From Runella zeae DSM 19591 (GTDB taxonomy: Bacteria; Bacteroidota; Bacteroidia; Cytophagales; Spirosomataceae): a stretch of 64,000 nucleotides of DNA. The notes beneath the pieces were generated by a model. It was not told the DNA's origin. It saw only the letters and a program-made list of their open reading frames with translations, and did not search any database. The translations under genes were made by a program, and so were the position numbers. The stretch spans positions 1-64,000 of the forward strand of contig NZ_KE384037.1 of NCBI RefSeq assembly GCF_000423565.1, in the 5' to 3' direction. This document shows, piece after piece, positions 34,817 to 44,346 of this stretch; the stretch's first letter is position 1; each line of letters starts with the position of its first letter.

Positions 34817-37201
34817 TTGTCCTTAACTGACGTGAGACCTTTTGCTAGAGCGATTTCTTTCTTGCTCAAAAACAAGCTTTTAGTAGCTATTGTAGTGGCT
34901 GTTTCTTACATCACCACTGCTTGCTTTCTCAATCGAGGAAACGCCTCTGCGGCAGCCATTCCCGATGAGGTGGATTATAATTACCACATTCGGCCTATTC
35001 TTTCGGATCGCTGTTTTAAATGCCACGGCCCCGATGCCAACAAACGCGAAGCTGATCTTCGCCTTGATACCGAAGCTGCCGCTTACGCAGCCTTGAAAGA
35101 CAACCCCAAACTTCATGCTATCGTACCCGGCAAACCTGACCAATCGGCAGTTTGGTTGAGAATCGTTACGAAAGATACGGCCGAAATCATGCCTCCTCTG
35201 GAATCTAATCTCAAGCTCACTGAGCACGAAATCGCGCTCATTGAAAAATGGATAAAACAAGGAGCCAAATACAAACCTCACTGGGCATTTATTGCCCCTA
35301 CTAGTCCCAAACTTCCGAAAGTAAGTGCAGACTCATGGCCCAAAAACGAGATTGATTATTTTACGTTGGCAAAAATGGAAGAAAATGGCCTCGAACCCAA
35401 CGAAGAAGCCGACAAAGAGCGTCTGCTCAAAAGAGCGGCTCTTGATATCACAGGTTTGCCTCCAAGCCTAGAGTTGCAAGAGCGTTTCTTGAAAGACAAA
35501 TCCGACAATGCCTACGAAAAAGCGGTTGACGAGCTTCTAAAAAGTAAGCATTATGGAGAAAAAATGGCGATTCCTTGGCTAGATGCCGCTCGCTACGCCG
35601 ACTCACACGGCTACCAAGACGATGGCCTGCGTACCATGTGGCCGTGGCGCGATTGGGTGATTCATGCTTTCAATCAAAACTATGGCTATGACAAATTCCT
35701 CACTTGGCAGTTGGCGGGCGATTTGCTACTTCGTCAGCAAGGTAAACGCTATGATGACCCTACTGCCAAAGAAATTATGCTAGCAACGGGCTTTAATCGA
35801 AATCATAAAATCACCCAAGAAGGCGGGGTTATTGATGAAGAATACCGCATCGAGTACGTCACCGACCGCACCAATACGTTTGGAAAAACATTTTTGGCGC
35901 TTACTTACGAGTGTGCCAAATGCCACGATCACAAATATGATCCTATCTTACAGAAGGATTATTATAGTGCTTTTGCATTTTTTAATCAAGTACCAGAAAA
36001 AGGGCTTTTTGGTACCATCGACGCCAATTTTGCCGACCCTCCCAACATGAAAATCACAACCCAAGATGTAAAAGACATCTTGAAGTTTGTGAACAAAACT
36101 GATACTGCCGCAGTGCTAGTAATGGTAATGCAAGACCTTGATACGCTGCGTCCTACTCACATCCTCAACCGAGGCAACTACGATCAGCCTACCGATGTAG
36201 TAGCCGCCAATATGCCTAATTTTATTCTCCCTTTTAACCCAAAAAAATACCCTCAAAATCGTTTGGGATTGGCTCAATGGATGCTCGACCCCAAAAATCC
36301 TCTCACAGCACGGGTGTTTGTAAATCGGGTGTGGCAAGAATTTTTTGGGCGCGGTATCGTCAAAACCGTCGGCGATTTTGGAATGCAAGGAGAACTACCA
36401 TCTCATCCCCAATTGCTAGACTGGTTAGCGGTAGATTTTCGTACCCACGGCTGGGATATCAAACGTCTCGTAAAACAAATCGTAATGTCGGCCACCTATC
36501 GGCAATCATCACGTATTACCAAAGACCATCTTGCCAAAGACCCTGAGAATGTGTTTCTTGCTCACTCGCCTCGTATGCGTCTGTCGGCCGAGCTTGTGCG
36601 CGACTTGGTACTATCAAGTAGCGGCCTGCTCAATCCCGAAATCGGTGGCCCGAGTGTAAAACCATATCAGCCCAAAGGGCTGTGGGAATCGGCAACCTCA
36701 GGACGTGGAATTCTCAAGACTTACATCCAAGACCACGGCGATAGCCTCTACCGACGGGGTATGTATGTATTTATCAAACGTACTGTGCCACCACCTACCA
36801 TGTTGATTTTTGATGCTAGCAACCGTGACCAATGTGAAGTAAAACGCTCACGTACCAATACTCCCCTTCAAGCGCTTGTCATGCTCAACGACCCCGTTGT
36901 GCAAGAATCTGCGCGGGTATTGGCAGAGAAGCTCTCGCTCGAAAAAACTTCTACCGAAGATAAAATCACTAAGGCATTCCGGCAAATCGTGTGCCGACAG
37001 CCCCAATCCAAAGAACTTTCGGTAATTCAGAAATATTTTGAGGAAGAAAAAATGGCTTTTGCTAAAGACCCCAAAAAGGTGACAAAAGTGCTGAGTATTG
37101 GCGAAAAACCTCAAAGTCGTGTTTCTGACCGAGCTTCTGTAGCAGCTTTAATGCAAACTATTTTGATGGTGTACAACCTCGAAGAAACCATCATGCGCTA
37201 A
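34817..37201 (+). CDS. DUF1549/DUF1553 exported cytochrome-like protein (PSCyt1/PSD1 type), non-ATG start
   Basis: This is a roughly 794-residue protein. A membrane/signal segment is at about 20-35. A haem-type motif CFKCH follows in a planctomycete-cytochrome domain (about residues 50-150), then DUF1549 (about 185-395) with a second CxxCH in CAKCHDHKYDP, then DUF1553 (about 500-790) ending in QTILMVYNLEE. No ATG exists near the start; TTG at 34817 or GTG at 34832 must be used, and both lie after the putative promoter. The module is exported and redox-linked, but its substrate is not known in any of the families. It is followed by DUF1501 and a membrane cytochrome. Confidence 0.8.
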   Translation: MSLTDVRPFARAISFLLKNKLLVAIVVAVSYITTACFLNRGNASAAAIPDEVDYNYHIRPILSDRCFKCHGPDANKREADLRLDTEAAAYAALKDNPKLHAIVPGKPDQSAVWLRIVTKDTAEIMPPLESNLKLTEHEIALIEKWIKQGAKYKPHWAFIAPTSPKLPKVSADSWPKNEIDYFTLAKMEENGLEPNEEADKERLLKRAALDITGLPPSLELQERFLKDKSDNAYEKAVDELLKSKHYGEKMAIPWLDAARYADSHGYQDDGLRTMWPWRDWVIHAFNQNYGYDKFLTWQLAGDLLLRQQGKRYDDPTAKEIMLATGFNRNHKITQEGGVIDEEYRIEYVTDRTNTFGKTFLALTYECAKCHDHKYDPILQKDYYSAFAFFNQVPEKGLFGTIDANFADPPNMKITTQDVKDILKFVNKTDTAAVLVMVMQDLDTLRPTHILNRGNYDQPTDVVAANMPNFILPFNPKKYPQNRLGLAQWMLDPKNPLTARVFVNRVWQEFFGRGIVKTVGDFGMQGELPSHPQLLDWLAVDFRTHGWDIKRLVKQIVMSATYRQSSRITKDHLAKDPENVFLAHSPRMRLSAELVRDLVLSSSGLLNPEIGGPSVKPYQPKGLWESATSGRGILKTYIQDHGDSLYRRGMYVFIKRTVPPPTMLIFDASNRDQCEVKRSRTNTPLQALVMLNDPVVQESARVLAEKLSLEKTSTEDKITKAFRQIVCRQPQSKELSVIQKYFEEEKMAFAKDPKKVTKVLSIGEKPQSRVSDRASVAALMQTILMVYNLEETIMR

Positions 37202-37216
37202 TTGATTGCTTCATCT

Positions 37217-38692
37217 ATGACTTCAATTCCACAAAAAGATATGAAAGAGTTTTTAGAAAACCGTTTCAACATCACTCGTCGGCATTTTTTGGGTAAAATG
37301 ACGGCGGGCATCGGCAGCGTTGCCCTTGGCTCTCTGCTCGTACCAGATTTGTTTAAAGGCAGCAGCGACGACTCAGACACCTTGCCCTTGGGTATTCCGC
37401 ATTTTGCACCCAAAGCCAAACGAGTCATTTATCTATTTCAAAACGGTGCTCCCTCTCAATACGAAAGTTTTGAATACAAGCCCCTGCTCAATAAAATGGC
37501 GGGCGAAGAGCTTCCTGCTTCTATTCGGATGGGTCAACGCCTAACAGGCATGACCGCTAATCAAGCCAAATTCCCCTTGGTGGGCTCTAAATTTCAGTTT
37601 GCTCAATATGGTCAATCAGGAATGTGGATGAGCGAATTGTTCCCCAATATCGCTGGCATCGTAGATGATATTTGCATGATTAAAACCATGAATACCGAAG
37701 CCATCAACCACGACCCTGCCCTTACTTTCATGCAGACCGGTGCGCAGCAAGGCAATCGCCCTAGTATGGGCGCTTGGGCAAGCTACGGGCTGGGAAGTGA
37801 AAACAAAAACCTCCCCGCATTTTCGGTGCTTTTGTCACGTGGGAAAGGCAACGGTCAAGGAGTTTATTCCAAATTATGGACAAACGGCTTCTTAGATTCT
37901 ATTCATCAAGGCGTGGTTTTTAGCAGTGGAGAAGAGCCAATCCTTTATCTCAACGACCCCGCTGGAACTGACCGCGCCGCTCGTCGCAAAATGCTTGACA
38001 ATCTATCAGAACTCAATAGCATGGCTTTCGACGATTTTGGCGACCCCGAAATCAACGCCAAAGTGCAACAATACGAAATGGCCTACCGGATGCAAACGGC
38101 TGTGCCAGAACTGACCGATTTCTCCAAAGAACCTGACCATATCATCAAGATGTATGGTCCCGAATGCCTCGTACCAGGCACTTTTGCGGCCAATTGCCTC
38201 TTAGCTCGCAAACTGTCGGAAGCAGGAGTACGATTTGTCCAGCTTTATCATCAAGGTTGGGACCAACATGGCAATATGGTGGGCGAAATGCCGCTACAAG
38301 CCAAAGACACCGACCGTGCCTCGGCAGCCCTTATCAAAGACCTCAAACAGAGAGGCCTCCTCGACGAAACGCTTGTCATTTGGGGGGGTGAATTTGGACG
38401 TACCAATTATAGCCAAGGCACTGCTACCCAAGACAACTATGGCCGCGACCATCACCCTCGTGCTTACTGTACTTTTATGGCAGGAGGTGGGGTAAAACCA
38501 GGATTTGTTTACGGCGAAACCGACGACTTTGGCTACAATATCGTGCGCGACCCCGTACATATCAACGACTTTCATGCCACGGTTTTGCACTTGATGGGTC
38601 TCAATCACGAAAAACTTACTTACAAACACCTAGGTCGTCGCTATCGCCTTACCGACGTAGCGGGAAAAGTAATCCCAGGCTTAATTGCCTAA
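37217..38692 (+). CDS. Tat-exported DUF1501-family protein
   Basis: This is a 491-residue protein from ATG 37217 (ATG 37241 is an alternative; the open frame begins at TTG 37202, right after the previous stop). It carries a twin-arginine signal TRRHFLGKM followed by a hydrophobic stretch. The body is the sulfatase/alkaline-phosphatase-like DUF1501 fold, with segments INHDPALTFMQTG, LYHQGWDQHG and WGGEFGRT and the C-terminal DHHPRAYC motif carrying likely metal-binding His/Asp. DUF1501 proteins always accompany DUF1549 proteins, suggesting one exported complex. Confidence 0.85.
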   Translation: MTSIPQKDMKEFLENRFNITRRHFLGKMTAGIGSVALGSLLVPDLFKGSSDDSDTLPLGIPHFAPKAKRVIYLFQNGAPSQYESFEYKPLLNKMAGEELPASIRMGQRLTGMTANQAKFPLVGSKFQFAQYGQSGMWMSELFPNIAGIVDDICMIKTMNTEAINHDPALTFMQTGAQQGNRPSMGAWASYGLGSENKNLPAFSVLLSRGKGNGQGVYSKLWTNGFLDSIHQGVVFSSGEEPILYLNDPAGTDRAARRKMLDNLSELNSMAFDDFGDPEINAKVQQYEMAYRMQTAVPELTDFSKEPDHIIKMYGPECLVPGTFAANCLLARKLSEAGVRFVQLYHQGWDQHGNMVGEMPLQAKDTDRASAALIKDLKQRGLLDETLVIWGGEFGRTNYSQGTATQDNYGRDHHPRAYCTFMAGGGVKPGFVYGETDDFGYNIVRDPVHINDFHATVLHLMGLNHEKLTYKHLGRRYRLTDVAGKVIPGLIA

Positions 38693-38752
38693 CCCTTGTA
38701 GTCGTTTTTGGCTGTCTGACTACAACAAAAACCTTAACATTGACCCTTAAAA

Positions 38753-40912
38753 ATGCCACGTTTCCAAACCCTTGTTTCTTATTTATTACTAGTTATCCAC
38801 ACCTTACTGGTGTTTTTGTTGATATTTCAAGAAAAAGTAACCATTCCCAGTTGGCTTCAACCCATCGGACGAATGCACCCCGCCCTGTTACATTTACCAA
38901 TCGGGCTTTTGATTTTGGTGGGTTTACTTTGGGTATTCAGGAAAGAATTTGAGGGAGTACAGTTTGCCAAAATTTTTGGTTTTATTTTATCTTTTTCAGC
39001 ATTTACCGCAGCGTTGGCAGCGTTGATGGGCTTTTTCTTGTCACGCGAAGAAGGTTATACGGCCGAATTGCTCAATTGGCACAAATACACAGGTATAGCT
39101 TTAAGCTTTCTGATGTATGGTCTAGTGCTACTTCACCAACAGTACGCTTACCTTAAAGCTCTTTTCAATATTTTTTTAGGCAGTAGTTTGATTGTTTTGA
39201 TGGTTACGGGCCATTTTGGAGCAAGTCTCACCCACGGAGAAGATTATCTTTTCCCTTCCAAAAATGAAGAAAACGCGCCCCTTACTTTCGATGAAAATAC
39301 GCCTATTTTTGAAGCAGCTATCCAGCCTATTTTAAAGGCCAAATGTTATCAATGTCATAACGAACAAAAAACCAAAGGCGAACTGCTAATGACTACCATT
39401 GCGGGACTACTCAAAGGCGGAAAAAATGGGCCGATTTGGGTAGCTAACGATGCACTCAATAGTCATATCATTCAGCGGGCAAACCTCCCGCTTGATGATA
39501 AAAAGCACATGCCTCCCAAAGGCAAACCTCAACTTACTCCTCAGGAGGTAGGTATACTTACGGCATGGATTCAAAACGGGGCCGATGTCAAAAAAACACT
39601 CAAAGCTCTCGCCGCCAACGACCCTCTCAGAGGATTGGTAGAGGCTTTTGTAAAGAAGGCTTCCGATGCCCCCTCTCCTCAACCATACACTTTTGAGGCT
39701 GCTTCTGAGAGTACGATTCAAAAACTCAACAATCCCTTTAGGGTTATTTTTCCCATAGCCAGTAACTCCCCCGCTCTCCAAGCTGATTTTTTTGTAAGAC
39801 AAGCCTATAAACCTGAGCAGCTGGGCGAATTGAGCGAAATAAAAACACAACTCGTGGCCCTGAATTTGTCAAACATGCCCATCAAAGATGATGACTTAAG
39901 TACGATCAGCAAATTAGAAAACCTCGAAAGACTCAACTTAAACAATACTGACATTACAGGGGCTACACTTTCCAAACTAGATGGGTTATCAAAACTCAAA
40001 TCGCTCTCATTGTCAGGCACGAAAGTAAGCACCAAAGCACTCCAATCTTTATCCAAACTACTTCAATTAGAGGAAGTATTTATCTGGAATACCGAAGTGT
40101 CAGAAACAGACCTCGCAAGTTTAAGGAAACAAAATCCTAAGCTTAGATTTGAATTAGGGCACGTTCCTAAACCTTCGGAAATCTTAAAGCTCAATGCGCC
40201 TATTTTAGTAAATGAAAATTTTGTACTCTCCGAAACAGACCTAGTGACCTTCAAACATCCCCTCCATGGCGTAACAATCCGCTATACCATCGACGGTTCT
40301 ATTCCTGATACTCTCTCTTCGCCGATTTTCAAAACTCCTTTTAAGCTTACAAACCCCTATACGGTAGTGAAAGCACGGGCAATGAAAGACAATTGGTATG
40401 CAAGCGATGTTATTGAAATTCCATTTTTCAAAGGCACTTATCGCCCTTCATCGGTAGAATTGCTCAAAGAACCTAATCCTACCTACAAAGGTGAAGGCTC
40501 GCACACACTTATCAATCGTAAAAAAGGCGACCCTAATGATTTCAAAAACCCTGCGTGGCTAGGCTATCGCGAAAGCCCCTTTGAAGCTCTTTTTACCTTT
40601 GCTCAACCTACCCCTATCAAAATAGTAACTTTGAGCCTTGGCATCAACATCGGTAGCTCCATTTTCCCTCCTACCTCAGTCGAAATTTGGGCAGGGTCTG
40701 ACAAAAACAACCTGAGTCTTGTCCAAAAAATCCAACCTACGGCTCCTCAAAAAGTAGAAGCAGCTCGGATACAAGCGATTGAAAGTCAACTAAAAGAAGG
40801 AAAATATGGCGCTATAAAAATAATAGCTCGCCCCATAGGGAAGTTGCCTGAATGGCATTCAGGCAAAGGTCAACCAGGATGGGTTTTTGTAGATGAAGTA
40901 TTCTTCAACTAG
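38753..40912 (+). CDS. Membrane c-type cytochrome with leucine-rich repeats and chitobiase-like domain
   Basis: This 719-residue protein is the third part of the DUF1549/DUF1501 module. Four to five N-terminal membrane helices occupy about residues 5-160 with a MHPALLHLPIG segment typical of DUF2231-like domains. A cytochrome domain follows with CYQCH near residue 202, then several leucine-rich repeats about 365-450 (LVALNLSNMPIKDDDL, LERLNLNNTDITGATL). A chitobiase/HEX-C-like strand domain (VTIRYTIDGSIPDTLSSP) and a discoidin-like C-terminus follow. The build could anchor the module in the membrane, move electrons and bind a polymer. It is unusual enough to be worth testing. Confidence 0.75.
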   Translation: MPRFQTLVSYLLLVIHTLLVFLLIFQEKVTIPSWLQPIGRMHPALLHLPIGLLILVGLLWVFRKEFEGVQFAKIFGFILSFSAFTAALAALMGFFLSREEGYTAELLNWHKYTGIALSFLMYGLVLLHQQYAYLKALFNIFLGSSLIVLMVTGHFGASLTHGEDYLFPSKNEENAPLTFDENTPIFEAAIQPILKAKCYQCHNEQKTKGELLMTTIAGLLKGGKNGPIWVANDALNSHIIQRANLPLDDKKHMPPKGKPQLTPQEVGILTAWIQNGADVKKTLKALAANDPLRGLVEAFVKKASDAPSPQPYTFEAASESTIQKLNNPFRVIFPIASNSPALQADFFVRQAYKPEQLGELSEIKTQLVALNLSNMPIKDDDLSTISKLENLERLNLNNTDITGATLSKLDGLSKLKSLSLSGTKVSTKALQSLSKLLQLEEVFIWNTEVSETDLASLRKQNPKLRFELGHVPKPSEILKLNAPILVNENFVLSETDLVTFKHPLHGVTIRYTIDGSIPDTLSSPIFKTPFKLTNPYTVVKARAMKDNWYASDVIEIPFFKGTYRPSSVELLKEPNPTYKGEGSHTLINRKKGDPNDFKNPAWLGYRESPFEALFTFAQPTPIKIVTLSLGINIGSSIFPPTSVEIWAGSDKNNLSLVQKIQPTAPQKVEAARIQAIESQLKEGKYGAIKIIARPIGKLPEWHSGKGQPGWVFVDEVFFN

Positions 40913-40915
40913 CGA

Positions 40916-41338
40916 CTAATTCAACAACTTGATTTTGAGGACTGAGGAGCCATTGTCTTTGACTTCAAAGGCGCAGTCCTCAAATTTAGGTCCCGTAAAA
41001 ATAGGACGGTAATTGTTGCTAAAGCCAAAGGGTTCTTTGGGATAGCCTACAAAGTTTTTATCTAGCTTCCAGTTGTCGTTGGTATCATGATAAAGCGCCA
41101 AGGCATAGCGTCCGGGCGGTAGCGACATTACAGTTCGCTCTTCTTTTTTTCCACCTACGGGTACCATTTGGCCAAAATCTGGCTTAGTGTAGGTACTTCC
41201 AAAAGTACTGCCTTCTTTAAAAACACCCACTCGCAATGTACCTTTGGTATGGCGAATGTTGGTGATTTCGAGGGTAAGTTTGGTTTCGTTTGTTGAAAAC
41301 AACAAAGCGCTTAATAAACTTAAAAACAATGACTCCAT
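40916..41338 (-). CDS. DUF2141-family exported protein
   Basis: This is a 140-residue protein from ATG 41338; the open frame runs further upstream but that start gives a signal peptide directly. The body has LTLEITNIRHTKGTLRVGVF at the start and ALALYHDTNDNWKLDKNFVGYPKEPFGFSNN, the DUF2141 signature. Members are small secreted beta-sandwich proteins of unknown function. It converges on the cytochrome gene with three bases between stop codons. Confidence 0.85.
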   Translation of the reverse strand: MESLFLSLLSALLFSTNETKLTLEITNIRHTKGTLRVGVFKEGSTFGSTYTKPDFGQMVPVGGKKEERTVMSLPPGRYALALYHDTNDNWKLDKNFVGYPKEPFGFSNNYRPIFTGPKFEDCAFEVKDNGSSVLKIKLLN

Positions 41339-41589
41339 ACTCGGGCTGCAATAATCTTTAAAAGGTTTAGAATAGATATATTTTAAGGCGTCAGAATAAT
41401 TTTTGTCCAATTTACTAACTAAAAGCTATTATCGGTTGTTCAAAGCCTTCCCTTCTTATTATTTTCATCCAAATTTTTATAACTTAAATATAAGTCAGGG
41501 TTTGCAATTAGTGGCGAAATGCCTATAATTGCGAAACGACTTTTGAAGGTTTTTATTGGAAGCCTTCAAATTCAAAATTATCTTAACCT

Positions 41590-43059
41590 ATGATAAAAAC
41601 AGACAAACCAAATCTATCATTTTGGCAAATTTGGAACATGAGTTTTGGCTTTTTGGGAATCCAATACGGCTTTGGATTACAACAAGCAAATATGAGTCCA
41701 ATTTTCCGGTACTTAGGTGCCGACGAAGCTTCTATACCCGGTTTGTGGCTTGCAGGTCCTCTTACGGGGTTGTTGTTACAACCTATCATCGGAGCTATTT
41801 CTGACCGTAGTTGGTCGCCTACTTGGGGACGGCGACGGCCTTTTATTTTAGCAGGTGCACTTTTAGGAAGTATTGCTATGATTATGATGCCCAATTCGTC
41901 GGCAGTATGGATGGCGGCTGGCTTGATGTGGATTTTGGACGCGGGTCTCAATTCAGCAATGGAACCTTTTAGGGCTTTTGTGGGCGACATGCTCAACGAA
42001 AAGCAACGCCCACTCGGATTTGCAGTCCAATCTTTTTTTGTAGGTTTTGGCCAAACACTCGCCAACCTGATGCCTTATATTTTACCTCTTTTGGGAGTAT
42101 CTATGGTCTTAAGTGATGAGCAACTCGCCAATGGGATTCCCAATTCGGTACGCTATCCTTTTTACATTGGAGGGGCTTCTATATTGCTAGCCGTTTTTTG
42201 GACCATGCGCACTACCAAGGAGTATCCCCCCGAAAATGAGGATTACAAAAAAGCCCATGTTTTTACGGAGGAAGAAAAAAAATCAATCTCGTTTTGGCAC
42301 TTAGCATTAGCCGTTGGAGGGGCTATTTTAGCGTTTGGGTTTGCTTATTTTTCGGGCGGCTTGGCCAACGGACTTAAGTGGGGCGTAGGCGTACTTGCCG
42401 GAAGCTATCTGATTTTGATGCTGCCTGTTTTCAAAGAGATTTTGGCCCCTCTTTCTTCCATGCCTACCGTAATGAGACAGTTGTGGTGGGTCAAGTTTTT
42501 TACGTGGTATGGTCTGCCTTTGATGTGGCAATATTTATCATTAGCGGTAGCGAAGTATGCATTTTCTGCCCCTGACGCGATTTCCAACCCCAAAGGATTT
42601 GAAGAAGGCACCAAGTGGGGAGGACTTTGCTTTGCCATGTTTAGTGTGTCTTGTGCGGTGGTTTCGTTTCTTATTCCGCGCATCGCCAAAGCCGTGGGCA
42701 GCAACCGCGCCACTCACGCTTTATTTATGTGCATTGGGGCCTTAGGATTCTTCATGACTTTGCTTTCAAACGATAAAATGATCTATTTGATAGGCATGAC
42801 TATCATCGGCCTGATGTGGGGTTCTATTATGTCGATGCCTTACCTAATGCTAGCGGCTGCCGTGCCCAAAGAGCGCATGGGCGTTTATATGGGTATTTTC
42901 AATGGTTTTATTTGTGTACCTCAGTTTATCGGAATGCTCACAGTACCTCTTTTTTATAAAACATTACTAGGCGACGACCCCCGCAATGCCCTTGTATTGG
43001 CAGGTATTTGTATGCTCTTAGCGGCTGGGTCTTGTTTTTTGGTAAAAGAGTCAAAATAA
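41590..43059 (+). CDS. MFS sugar transporter of the SLC45/GPH-like group
   Basis: This 489-residue inner-membrane protein has twelve predicted helices. The loop after helix two carries SDRSWSPTWGRRRPFILAGAL, and GRRRP is the SLC45/sucrose-transporter hallmark. It likely imports a disaccharide or other sugar by proton symport. The nearest sugar-processing genes are the PUL operon at 24667-33239, but the two are separated by the DUF1549 module, so a link is only suggestive. Start ATG 41590. Confidence 0.85.
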   Translation: MIKTDKPNLSFWQIWNMSFGFLGIQYGFGLQQANMSPIFRYLGADEASIPGLWLAGPLTGLLLQPIIGAISDRSWSPTWGRRRPFILAGALLGSIAMIMMPNSSAVWMAAGLMWILDAGLNSAMEPFRAFVGDMLNEKQRPLGFAVQSFFVGFGQTLANLMPYILPLLGVSMVLSDEQLANGIPNSVRYPFYIGGASILLAVFWTMRTTKEYPPENEDYKKAHVFTEEEKKSISFWHLALAVGGAILAFGFAYFSGGLANGLKWGVGVLAGSYLILMLPVFKEILAPLSSMPTVMRQLWWVKFFTWYGLPLMWQYLSLAVAKYAFSAPDAISNPKGFEEGTKWGGLCFAMFSVSCAVVSFLIPRIAKAVGSNRATHALFMCIGALGFFMTLLSNDKMIYLIGMTIIGLMWGSIMSMPYLMLAAAVPKERMGVYMGIFNGFICVPQFIGMLTVPLFYKTLLGDDPRNALVLAGICMLLAAGSCFLVKESK

Positions 43060-43102
43060 GCGCTTACAAAATATGAGTTATCTTGAATATTAGATGACTT
43101 TC

Positions 43103-43161
43103 AAAAAAACCTTCTGATTTGTGTTTGAGTAGGGATAAACAACTAAACAGAAGGTTTTTTT
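43103..43161. terminator. Bidirectional terminator, second copy of the family
   Basis: AAAAAAACCTTCTG (43103-43116) pairs exactly with CAGAAGGTTTTTTT (43148-43161). In reverse orientation the right half, from CAAACACAAATC through the T-run, is identical to the copy at 10965-11027. Confidence 0.85.
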
Positions 43162-43232
43162 AAGATGATTACAGTAACTACAATCCTTGCGCCTCGCCGA
43201 GGCAGAATGACAGAAAAGTGTTTTAAAAAAAT

Positions 43233-43300
43233 AGCTTCGGAGAAGCTTAATCTTTGTAGCATGAAGTTTTCACCTTCACAATAAAGACTTCGGAGAAGTC
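43233..43300. repeat. Two-hairpin REP-like repeat, copy B
   Basis: Hairpin one is AGCTTCGGAGAAGCT (43233-43247) and hairpin two is GACTTCGGAGAAGTC (43286-43300), identical to the second hairpin of copy A and spaced 53 bases from hairpin one. Confidence 0.75.
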
Positions 43301-43407
43301 AAACCTAAACCTTTTTGACTACAAATTTTAAGCTTCTACTCCTACCTGGCACGTCTTATTAACGCTCTCTTATCTTTGGGATAACTCACGTTTGTATCTG
43401 TACTTTT

Positions 43408-44091
43408 TTATTTTTTTCTAAAATTATAACCTATGGTCACAAAGAATATTTGGGATTCGGTACCTGCATAGGGTCTGCTTCCTCCTTCCGAAAATGAAGG
43501 GTTCAGGAAATCGTTGAGATAATACTGGAACTTAAGTCCAAAACCATTTTTGGCCTGAAATCCGGCAAATACGGCTGGCATAAATTGATTGGTACGATTG
43601 CTAAACCACTCATTAAATTTATCGACTTTTTCACCGTTGATAAATGTTTTTTGTTTGAAATTGATTGCAAACCCTGCTTCTGCGCCCCCATATACATAAA
43701 ACTCGCGAAGGTTACCGATTTTGATACCTACCGGAATCCCAACCGAATACACCCGTTGTTTGAGTTTAAATTTGTCGGTTTTGACAGTCCCTACAATCTC
43801 TTCTTCCGTAATCATCCCAATATTGGTAAGATTAAGCCCTCCAAAAAGCCCAAAGTTGTTGCCTAAATCGATATTGGCATTGGTACCCATGTTGAAAAAT
43901 AAAGTAAAACGAGGGATCGTTCCGATTTCGTCTCCATTGCGCGAAACCTTCGCAAACGACAAAACAGCGCCATTACCTCCGTGAGTGTAGTACACTTTGG
44001 AGTTTTCTTTAGAAGTAGCTTGAGTGTCGCTATCTTGAGCGGCTACGTTGAAAGCAATAGCAAGGGCGAGTACAGTGAATAATCTTTTCAT
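43408..44091 (-). CDS. Outer-membrane beta-barrel protein
   Basis: This is a 227-residue protein with a signal peptide (cleavage near AAQ, residue 18). Alternating hydrophobic strands (FTLFFNMGTNANIDLGNNFGLFGGLNLTNIG and the C-terminal FFVTIGYNFRKK) match small PorT/OmpW-like barrels of Bacteroidota. The last residues end in aromatic-F-x pattern expected for barrel insertion. Substrate or role is unknown. Confidence 0.8.
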   Translation of the reverse strand: MKRLFTVLALAIAFNVAAQDSDTQATSKENSKVYYTHGGNGAVLSFAKVSRNGDEIGTIPRFTLFFNMGTNANIDLGNNFGLFGGLNLTNIGMITEEEIVGTVKTDKFKLKQRVYSVGIPVGIKIGNLREFYVYGGAEAGFAINFKQKTFINGEKVDKFNEWFSNRTNQFMPAVFAGFQAKNGFGLKFQYYLNDFLNPSFSEGGSRPYAGTESQIFFVTIGYNFRKK

Positions 44092-44295
44092 GGCTGTAAA
44101 GCGATTTTGTTTAGTTAAGATTGATTTTCATAAGCAAGATGCAATGAGTCATAGTCAGGGTGACACACAAGAGGACAAACGGAACTTTTTCTTGATAAAA
44201 CCCCTAAATTTTAATTTTATCGGTAATTAGGCGATTATCGTACCCCACTTAAGAACACAAATGCCTGTGTATTGACAACAAGAAACTAATTTAAC

Positions 44296-44326
44296 TTGCG
44301 TATTTTAATAAATACTACTAACTTTG
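44296..44326 (+). promoter_or_regulatory. Promoter of the DUF177-rpmF cluster
   Basis: TTG (44296-44298), then 20 bases, then TAACTTTG (44319-44326), matching the Bacteroidota vegetative promoter. This rules out the TTG at 44296 as a start codon and supports GTG at 44347. Confidence 0.7.
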
Positions 44327-44346
44327 CAGCCCATTTTGATAGAGAA

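Larger units (their letters stand above)
43060..43407. other. 348-bp gene-free region with terminator and REP-like repeats
   Basis: No gene is seen. It contains a bidirectional terminator (43103-43161) related to 10965-11027, a lone hairpin GCCTCGCCGAGGC (43191-43203), and copy B of the two-hairpin repeat (43233-43300). Confidence 0.8.

Noticed and set aside
41583-42065. 160-residue minus-strand frame over the SLC45-like transporter
   Set aside because: Shadow of a membrane protein gene.
44296-44298. TTG as start of the DUF177 gene
   Set aside because: It coincides with the -33 element of the promoter; GTG at 44347 gives the family N-terminus.
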